64,000 nucleotides of DNA, from assembly GCA_018857735.1 (NCBI GenBank), contig JABMCL010001684.1, forward strand, positions 105,001 to 169,000, given 5' to 3'. Position numbers and translations under genes: made by a program. Of this stretch, positions 56,571-64,000 are shown piece by piece. Source of the DNA: Alviniconcha marisindica (lineage: Eukaryota > Mollusca > Gastropoda > Provannidae). Below the pieces are notes generated by a model. The model saw only the letters and a program-made list of their open reading frames with translations. It had not been told where the DNA came from and did no database searches. Position 1 is the first letter of the stretch. Every line of letters begins with the position of its first letter.

Positions 56571-58330
56571 GCAGCTCCGCTAATGAAGTAATTGTTTTCA
56601 ATACTGTGTACAACTAATTGACAGTTTACATTATCTGTCAATTTGAAGCTTTGAAAAACTTTCCCTCAACTGAGAAAAACAGTGCAGATGAACGGATTTA
56701 ATCAGTTATGTGGACATAGTCATGCCAATCTAGTGCGACCTAATTACAATAGCCGCCGTTGCAGACAACAGACAGAGGTGTTTAGATATTAGAGGTATCT
56801 TTTAGGCCTATTTTAAAACAATCTTCTCAGGGGAGGATTGCATCTGCGCAAAGTTCATGCTTTAATTTTCAAAACAATTTTGTCACAGACTTCTGTCCGA
56901 ATTAAAAAATCTTGTTTTGTTTGACCTAATTGTGGATTTAATATTGGCACCAGGGCATCCAAGTGTCTGAATGGATCAGCCAGACCTTACTGGAGAATAA
57001 TGCTGGTGTGAAAGATCACAACTGATGTTTATAACAGCAACAAAGAGTTTTGAACCGCAGTTTGGGTGATGCCGTCAGCGTGACCATATTACATGGCTAA
57101 TTATAGCCATATGGGATCAGTGCCAAGATGTCTATATACTTAACAGTGTTCAAATAGACTCGTACATGAGTGCAACATGTCATGCTTTCATTCCATTTTG
57201 CAGTATGCACCCTGAAATTTTGACCTTAACAGCTCCGCTAAATGGGGATCAGTTGTGCGGACACGTTTACGTAGCGTGACCTAATTACAATAATCACTGT
57301 TGCAGACAACAGATAAAGGTATCCTGAGATTAGGGGTATCATTCAGGCCGAAAGTAGTCCCAGAGTAACGTATTTTCCCCAAGGTTCATGCCTTAATTTC
57401 AAAACAATTTCAGTATCAGATTTTAAAAGTCCTGGGATTACAAATAATTTTGTGTGTTTCCCGTGACCTAATTACGGATATTTTTATAGCCTCAGGGAAT
57501 CCAAGTATCTGAATGGACCAGACAGGTCTTCCTGGAGCATAGTGCTTATGTAAAAGATCGCAATTGATATTGATTACCAAAAAATATAGTTTTAAACTGT
57601 AGTTTTGGTGATGCTGTCAGAACGTGTATGTGACCTAATTACATGGCTAATTACAGCCAAAAGCGGTCAGTGCAAAGATGTCTATGTCCTTGAAAATGTT
57701 GAGATAGGATCATAGTACATGCATGCAAAACATCATGCTTTTTAATTCCATTTTGCACTGTGTACCTGATATTGTGACCATAGGTGCTCCGCTAAATGGG
57801 GATCAGTTGTGTGGACACGTTTACGTAACGTGACCTAATTACTGTAATCACTGTTGCAGACAACAGATAAAGGTATCCTGAGATTATGGGTATCTTTCAG
57901 ACCGAAAGAGTTCCCAGAGGAGCATTGTCTCCACCCAAAATTCATTCTGTCATTTCAAAACAATTTCATAACAGATTTTAATAGTCCTGGGATTACAAAT
58001 TTGTGCTTTCCATGACCTAATTACGGATATTGTTATAGCCTCAGGGAATTCAAGTGTCTGAATGGACCAAACAGGTCTTTCTGCAGCATAGTGCTTGTGT
58101 GAAAGATCACAATTGATGCTGATTACAAACAAATAGTTTTAAACTGTAGTTTGGGTGATTCTGTCAGTACGTCTAGGTGACCTAATTGCATTGCTAATTA
58201 TAGCTAAAGGAGGTCAATGCAAAGATGTCTATGTGCCTGAAAATGTTCAGATAGGATCATAGTACAAAACCTCATACATGCACTCCATTTTGCAGTAAAG
58301 ACCTGACTTTTGGACCTTAGGAGCTCCGTT
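56571..58330. repeat. Higher-order tandem array, unit about 550 bp with about 180-bp internal periodicity
   Basis: Slightly more than three units. The anchor GACCTAATTAC...CACTGTTGCAGACAACAGA occurs near 56739, 57281 and 57832, and AGCTCCGCTAAATGGGGATC ends the units near 57232 and 57787; a variant ends the third near 58320. Within each unit GACCTAATTAC-like motifs recur about every 160-200 bp (56739, 56921, 57079, 57281, 57468, 57630, 57832, 58012, 58178). No coding capacity is seen. Confidence 0.88.
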
Positions 58331-58344
58331 AAAAATTTAAAAAA

Positions 58345-60265
58345 AAACACGCTTAGCTCGATTGGCAAGAGACCGACAACGCAGATACAAGCCGCAGCTG
58401 GTAAACCTGGATGACCAGGTGGAGAGAGCTGTGCACAAACTTTAGACGTCTGCGATAGAAAACTGGCACGGCTGTCCTGATACTTCTTTTATTTCATTTT
58501 TTTAAATTTATTTTTTATTTATAGTAGTAGTCTACCGGGACCATGTTTCAATATTCTGCTACTATCTGTTTGCGTCACGTATGTGTTTCGGGCATGCCAC
58601 CGTCCGGTAGGTTTTTCTTTTCTTTTTATTATTGTGAGCAAGTGCTCTTTGTATACGTTTTAACGGCAATCCCGCCCCGGTTATCAGATCCATGCAGTTT
58701 CGTTACTGTACTGTTAGTAACCCGGGAACTGGAGCAGACGACGCTTTTGTTTTGAAGCGCGGCGTGTAGCGTAATGCCACATGGCCTTCACACAGCCGAC
58801 CGGCAATAGCCGCCGGTGCGCGCCATTTTCAAATCTGTTTTCTCCCTTAATATTTTGACCGCTTGTTTGTTTACCTACTCTTTGTTTACCTAGTCCTTTT
58901 TATGCACCAAGCCATGTGTAATATAATTTGGCATCTTAGAATGTTTATCCAACGTTTATTTGGACGCAGGATCGAGCTTAATCAGAAGCCGATGCCTCTA
59001 AAAGTAAACATGGTGCTTCACTGAGTAACGTCCACAGAAACCGTACGGCTTATTAGGGACGGGGCCGATGCCTCTTTCTTTCTTGGTGCTTTACGTCCAC
59101 GGAGGCGAGATGCCGATGCCTCTCTAGGTCCATTCTTTTTATAGCCGTCGTCTGCATGGCGCGTTCTATGTTCAGTTAGTACTAGTGAATAGTAGTGAAA
59201 CGTTGTTTTGACTCGATTAAAGTAATTCTGTGTCGATCAATGCTTTGTATAGTATGTTGCTTAGCTGACTTCATGTTTAGTGTTTATTTTGGATTGAAAT
59301 TAACTTATTAAGTATTGTGTACTGTAGAAGCTAAGTTGTATTCATAGACTACTTGATATCACTTAATCAGCGATGCTGCGACTAGATGACGCGCCCCAGG
59401 CGAAAGTTCGCACCGATTATTTTAGTGCTAGTCTTTGAGTGTGTCTTGCTTCTCTTACAGAGCGTTGTATTGTAATTGTTATGTACTATTTTAACCGTGG
59501 GAGCGTGCACTTTATTCTGATGTAAGTTTTAGTGACATTAATATTTTGTACATTGTGTTAGTTGTGATTTAGTTGTACGAATCTGTTTATAGACAGGCGC
59601 AAGCCACGCTTCCCATTCTTGTTGTAAATAAAATAAGTCATGTGTGTACATTTTGTTTGCATAGTTTAAAAGGTTGTAATTGTAGCTTTTACTCGATGTT
59701 TTTCATGTTTTAATTAGTTTAGTTATTGTTGAGGAAACTGTCTTTGTGCGGGCCAAGGAAACACAATTGTCAGCCATTTTGTGGTCCAGAGGGCCGATTT
59801 ATTGTAGCGATAGCGTGTGTTCCTTGCGGCCCGTTCTCTTATCTATGCGTGCGCGTGAGGATTTTGAGTGTGCTGAAAATTGTCTGCTGCTGAGCAAATA
59901 AAACCAGTGATTGCTGCCGTACGCCTGCTGTGGTCTCCATTTTTACTGACTCCGCTGCCTGTGTCCTGTCCTTCTACCACTCCGCTCCGTTACATTATTA
60001 TTATTTGAAAATGGCAGTGTTTGAAATACTGATTTCCTGTAGTAGCAACGGATGAATACGCTGAGGAAAACTTCGACACCCAACACCGTGTCGCCGAGCT
60101 TGATTAGTAAACGGCAGCTGGCCTCATCCACAGGTACACAGTGCACGACTGGGAGATTTATTCAAAGAAAGGCATAAAATTATTCACACAACCATCAGTT
60201 AAGTCGCCCGACTAATTATTAGGCCTGAGCAGATTAGGTGCCTGAGACGAGGCCACTGTCAATTA
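58345..60265 (+). repeat. Dispersed repeat X, copy C (split by a solo LTR)
   Basis: 58345-58632 matches the first part and 59995-60265 the second part of repeat X; the LTR lies between. Confidence 0.8.
58629..59998 (+). mobile_element. Solo LTR of a retrotransposon with 4-bp target-site duplication
   Basis: TTAT at 58629-58632 and 59995-59998 flanks a 1362-bp sequence that starts TGTGAGCAAG and ends CTCCGTTACA (TGT...ACA ends). AATAAA at 59897-59902 followed by a CT/TG-rich end is as expected for R and U5. No primer binding site, gag or pol adjoins it, so it is a solo LTR. The superfamily cannot be told from the LTR alone. The last 876 bp recur, inverted, at 61668-62547. Confidence 0.82.
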
Positions 60266-60284
60266 GTCCATGGGCCAGGTATCG

Positions 60285-60316
<32 letters not shown>
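60285..60316. repeat. Poly(C) tract
   Basis: About 30 C residues, then GGGGG. Confidence 0.95.
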
Positions 60317-60317
<1 letters not shown>

Positions 60318-60318
<1 letters not shown>

Positions 60319-60615
60319 GGGATTTTTGGAGACAATGATTTTTGGATAGCTCAGTATGTGTCTTTTCAATATCTGCTTGTCTGCAAGATGAACTACTCTG
60401 CTTTTACGGATTATCTGAGATGTAGCAGCTTAATCGCATGTATTAAAATGGGCGTGTCCCCTACAAATCCCAAACAACAGGCAGCTATACCATTCTTTGG
60501 ACACACAAAAATACTGCACATGCTGGTATCAATGAGTAGCACTGCTCTTGCGGCTGCTGTTGTCTTACCCAGGTATGGTGGCCTGAATTACGCGTGTGGG
60601 ATTAATGAAGATTAA
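60318..60615 (+). other. Unassigned open frame
   Basis: A frame reading FQYLLVCKMNYSAFTDYLRC, then PFFGHTKILHMLVSMSSTAL and AAAVVLPRYGGLNYACGIN, with a stop at 60613, has protein-like composition. I do not recognise it. The open frame extends upstream only through the C tract. It could be a terminal exon or a decayed transposon piece. Confidence 0.25.
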
Positions 60616-60639
60616 AAAAGAAAAAATGTCACGCCTACC

Positions 60640-60785
60640 CTGCGGCTCAAAGCGCTGAACAATTATACATACATAATGTACATCGAGATGGAAAATTTTA
60701 TTTAAAAAAAATATAAAAAAATGTATGTATCGACAAGTGTTGAAGCATAATTATGCAAAAGATGCACACACACACACACCACACA

Positions 60786-60835
<50 letters not shown>

Positions 60836-60864
60836 GCGCGCGCGCACACACACACACACATACG

Positions 60865-60896
<32 letters not shown>

Positions 60897-61667
60897 GTAC
60901 AGACAGATGGGAGTGAAGGACAATGTGGTTTAACTGAAATATTCTGAGAAGAGAAATGTCTTGAGTTGACTTTTGAAGGAAGAGAGAGTAGCAGAGTGCC
61001 TGATGTCTTGGGGGAGATTGTTCCAGATGTGGGGGCCAAAGTGTGAGAAAGTGCGGAAGCCATGGGTTTTGCGATTGAAGCGTTTGATTTAGAGCATGCG
61101 TGTGTCTGACGAAGAGCGGAGAGAGCGGGAAGGACTGTAAAGGTGTAGCAGCGCAGAAAGATAAGGGGGAGCGGAACCTGTGATTGCGTTGTAACACATG
61201 CAAGCAGTTTTGTATTTTATCCGTTCAGAAATTGGGAGCCAGTGGAGTTGCTGTAGGAGAGGTGTGCAGTTTTGATGGCGTGGAGCTCTGAGAATGAGGC
61301 GTGCAGCAGTGTTTTGGACTTTCTGCATTGGTTGAGTTACAGAGTTCGGAGTGCCCATGAGAAGAGAGTTGCAGTAGTCTAGTCTGGACAATACACAAGA
61401 AGTTACAAGTTGTTTTGCTGCATCTTCAGTGAGGTACCTACGGATGGAGCTGATACGTTTTAGTTCATAGTAGGCTGTTTGACATGTTTTGATTACATGT
61501 TGCTAAGTCCTAAGTTCCTGACTTTGTCTGAAAACAGAATTTCATGAGTACCGACCATGATTGACGATGGTAAGCAGTGACACGAGGACAGAGAAGGTGT
61601 CGAGAAGAGAATGGCTTCAGTTTTATCTTCATTAAGTTTGAGTTGGTTGTTGCACATCCATGCTTTT
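60640..61667 (-). mobile_element. L2-like LINE 3' part, truncated by an LTR insertion
   Basis: The minus strand reads IKAWMCNNQLKLNEDKTEAI (about 61655), then LSRLDYCNSLLMGTPNSVTQ, VQNTAARLILRAPRHQNCTP, LQQLHWLPISERIKYKTACM, SRSLRSSSDTRML and HIWNNLPQDIRHSATLSSFK, the full thumb and C-terminus of an L2-group RT, with one internal stop or frame change near 61390-61500. The 3' UTR contains (CA)n at 60764-60895. At 61668 the coding sequence is cut by the end of an LTR. Confidence 0.82.
60764..60895. repeat. (CA)n/(CG)n microsatellite in an L2-like 3' UTR
   Basis: CA runs with two CATACGCGCGCGCGCA blocks near 60830-60845 and 60859-60872. Confidence 0.95.
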
Positions 61668-62547
61668 ATGTAATGGAGTGGAGTGGTAGAAGGACAGGAC
61701 ACAAGGCAGCGAAGTCAGTCAAAATGGAGACCACAGCAGGCGGCGACGGCAAACAGGCTTTATTCTACAGCAGCAGACAACTTTCTCAGCACACCCAAAA
61801 TCCTCACGCGCACGCATAGATAAGAGAACTGCGCGGGCCGCAAAGAACACACGCTATCGCTACAATGAAATCAGCCCTCTGGACCACAAAATGGCTGACT
61901 ATTGTGTTTCCTTGGCCCGCACAAATACAGTTTCCTCAACAATAACTAAACTAATTAAAACATGAAAAACATCAAATGAAAGCTACAATTACAACCTTTT
62001 AAATCGTATGAACAAAATGTACACACATGACTTATTTTATTTACAACAAGAGTGGGAAGCGTGGCTTGCACCTATCTATAAGCAGATTCGTACAACTAAA
62101 TCACAACTAACACAATGTACAAAATATAACTGTCAATAAAACTTACATCAGAATAAAGAACACGCTCCCACGGTTAAAATGCTACATAACAATTACAATA
62201 CAACGCTCTATAAGAGAAGCAAGACACACTCAAAGACTAGTACTAAAACAATCGGTGCGAACTTTCGCCTGGGGCGCGTTATTTTAGTCGCAGCAGCGCT
62301 GATAGTGATACCAAGTAGTCTATGAATATAACTTAGCTTCTACAGTACACAATACTCAATAAGTTACTTTCAACCCAAAATAAACACTAAACATGAAGTC
62401 AGCTAAGCAAAATACTATACGACAAAGCATTGATCGACACAGAATTACTTTCATCGAGTCAAAACAACGATTCACTACTATTCACTAGTACTACACAGAA
62501 AATGCGCCATGCAGACGACGGCTATAAAAAGAATGGACCTAGAGAGG
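61668..62547 (-). mobile_element. Partial LTR (3' part), inverted copy of the solo LTR
   Basis: On the minus strand it ends ...CCATTACA at 61668, directly against the L2-like coding sequence. It matches 59119-59994 over its whole length. Similarity stops at 62547 (AGAGAGG), where the solo LTR continues with about 490 bp more toward its start. What follows here is the leader of a non-LTR element, which most simply means that the element inserted into the LTR. Confidence 0.78.
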
Positions 62548-64000
62548 AATCACAGAGATCGCTCACAGCGCTCATCGTCAGCACATCATCATCACTCGTG
62601 AAGCGCAGCAGCGATCATCGCTCACTTGCTCTGACCATCACCACCACAGAGCACAGCGCCATGACCTGATCAGCCCCACGGGGTAGCAGCGTGACTTCCC
62701 ACATCCTCAGCAAAGCTGCACGACCAGCACGCAGCGATTTCTGCCAACCACCAACTCCAAGGAGCAGAACAAGCGGCACACGGCACGAAAGGCCCAGAGA
62801 ATAAGCTACCCGAGAGCCACTGCAACAGCTGACCACCGGCCCAAAAGAGCAGCGACGGTGTAGTGAGTATAGTCCTGGTAGAATAGCTTTTTGGCTCCAA
62901 ACGCAAACGAGAGACAATTCCAAATTGATAGGTGGCAGAATAGCAATGTAGACTTTTTTAATACCCGCTCCAAATTCTAGACTAGGGATACAGAAGTCTG
63001 GGTATAGACCATTTTCGGCCTGCCGTTTCAAATTCTAAAATAAGGAAGTAGGGACTGAGTAGAGATTAAAACTAAGTGATAGGGACAAAAATAAAATTTA
63101 AAATTGTAGGGAAAGTAGGTGTAGCCTAAACGTAGGGGTAGGGCCATAACTAAAGTCGGTACCATGTGGTCCGACGTAGATCCATGTAACGACTCTGGCG
63201 TTCTTCCAGTGAACGATGACAACTTTGTAGGAAACTGGACAAATACAACCATGAATCTCTCTAAAACACCAAAAAGAATCAGAAATAGTACTGAAGATGA
63301 AGAAGTAAACATCGAAAGTGAAACTTCCGAAGGCAGTGACTTTTTGCAGCGCCGACGGAGACTAAACAAAAAGGCCCGTCGGGCTAAAGCTAAACTCAGT
63401 TCCAAAACACAAACAGAAAAGCCCAAAGAAACAGGAAAATTACTGACTGAAACAGAACTAGTCCAGGAAAAAACTAACGAAAAACCAAAACCCGCCCCTG
63501 CCGGTCGACCTTTTCGCCGGCAAGGCAACCAACCACCACCAACGTTTCTGCAGCATCCCGTAGTGCTAGAAGACCTGGGAACAGGGGTTGCTAGCTTCCT
63601 AGACAATGGGCCAAGGACAGCGAGTCTTTTCCAACGAACCATAGGGCCCATCCTGTCGCAATGCCCACTACCATCGGGCAAGTTTCTCATCGGCTGCCGA
63701 TCGAGACAACAGCAAGAGGCCCTCCTCAAAACTAAAGTGCTCGGTGGAGTCAACGTGGCTTGTTCCATTCCACAACCAACAACTGAGGGGGTCATCAGAC
63801 CAGTACCAACCAGCGTAGACTGTCAATTCCTGGTAGACCACTCAACCGTAAAAGAAGTGCGCCGCCTGACTAACCGGGACGGCACACGATCCCAGGCCAT
63901 CAAAATAACCTTCTTCTCAGCGCAGTTACCAAGTAGCATTAAACTGGACTACCAGGAGTTCGTGGTGCATGCCTATGTGCCACCGGTCAGGCGATGCACC
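62548..64000 (+). mobile_element. Non-LTR retrotransposon, 5' end (runs off the right edge)
   Basis: It begins at the point where LTR similarity stops (62547/62548), has a leader of about 615 bp and then ORF1. The 5' boundary is inferred from the break in LTR similarity. The other end and the target-site duplication lie outside the window. Confidence 0.6.
63164..64000 (+). CDS. ORF1 (RNA-binding protein) of an I/Jockey-group LINE, intact so far and open at the window end
   Basis: ATG 63164 (context ACCATGT) opens 279 codons without a stop; an in-frame TAG lies upstream at 63122. The protein starts MWSDVDPCNDSGVLPVNDDN, has an acidic Ser-rich part, then a basic region (LQRRRRLNKKARRAKAKL), then PTFLQHPVVLEDLG and a body with GPILSQCPLPSGKFLIGCRS, GVIRPVPTSVDCQFLVDH and YQEFVVHAYVPPVRRCT. 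The GVIxxVP...V(H)xYVPPxxRC pattern is the standard RRM-like part just before the CCHC knuckles in ORF1 of I/Jockey-type LINEs; the knuckles would lie just past the edge. It is the only long undamaged LINE frame in the window. Confidence 0.75.
   Translation, partial: MWSDVDPCNDSGVLPVNDDNFVGNWTNTTMNLSKTPKRIRNSTEDEEVNIESETSEGSDFLQRRRRLNKKARRAKAKLSSKTQTEKPKETGKLLTETELVQEKTNEKPKPAPAGRPFRRQGNQPPPTFLQHPVVLEDLGTGVASFLDNGPRTASLFQRTIGPILSQCPLPSGKFLIGCRSRQQQEALLKTKVLGGVNVACSIPQPTTEGVIRPVPTSVDCQFLVDHSTVKEVRRLTNRDGTRSQAIKITFFSAQLPSSIKLDYQEFVVHAYVPPVRRCT

Noticed and set aside
60266..60282. GGTTCGATACCTGG-like sequence (minus strand) resembling a tRNA B-box
   Set aside because: No A-box at the right distance, no cloverleaf, and a C tract follows; not called as a tRNA or SINE.
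62615..63795. Minus-strand open frames of 78-255 codons opposite the leader and ORF1 of the right-edge LINE
   Set aside because: The plus strand holds a recognisable ORF1 with an upstream in-frame stop and conserved blocks; the minus frames have none.

Overview
The window reads as repeat-dense, AT-leaning nuclear DNA of a metazoan, most likely a marine invertebrate and probably a mollusc. That is an inference from the mix of non-LTR retrotransposon clades (L1/Tx1-like, I/Nimb-like, Rex1/Jockey-like, L2-like), a TGT...ACA solo LTR, TTAA-flanked DNA transposons and many long (GT)n and (TC)n microsatellites. There is no bacterial gene organisation, no operon, no rRNA or tRNA gene I can support and no CRISPR array. 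No complete host gene was recognised; two short candidate exons with good splice sites (15647-15739 and 28481-28597) are the only hints of one.

Layout. 1-3594: minus-strand L1/Tx1-like LINE, running off the left edge. 3.6-9.4 kb: microsatellites, an L2-like 3' end and a short repeat array carrying CAAGGTCA motifs. 9.4-11.3 kb: Rex1-like 3' end and dispersed repeat X. 12.5-13.0 kb: foldback element. 14.9-15.9 kb: possible promoter and first coding exon. 16.1-21.0 kb: a decayed ORF (Thr/Asp/Val/Glu repeats, then a stretch ending like an SGNH esterase) split first by an 800-bp TTAA element with THAP-like and P2X7-tail-like sequence and then by a 5'-truncated Nimb-like LINE. 22.0-25.5 kb: a second Nimb-like LINE on the plus strand. 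25.5-26.5 kb: Rex1-like fragment. 29.1 kb: dispersed repeat Y (empty site). 31 kb: L2-like fragment. 34.3-40.9 kb: LINE whose ORF1 carries a 2A-like DMEKNPGP motif, interrupted by a 1.7-kb insertion. 40.9-47.4 kb: a related LINE on the minus strand, split by a Rex1-like element and by a 3.7-kb palindromic TTAA element. 47.4-49.1 kb: repeat Y holding a 1.3-kb one-ORF retroposon. 49.3-49.9 kb: L2-like 3' end. 49.9-50.5 kb: decayed fragment of an invertebrate-wide ORF. 50.53-56.33 kb: full-length L1/Tx1-like LINE with 13-bp target-site duplications, inverted relative to the copy at the left edge. 56.6-58.3 kb: a tandem array of about 550-bp units. 58.3-60.3 kb: repeat X split by a solo LTR. 60.6-64.0 kb: L2-like LINE hit by a second LTR copy, itself apparently hit by a non-LTR element whose ORF1 stays open to the window end.

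Almost every protein-coding tract is a transposon protein with frameshifts or stops. What the window shows best is insertion history: several target-site duplications and one paralogous empty site let the order of events be read directly. All family names come from motif recognition without database searches; boundaries without a target-site duplication are approximate.
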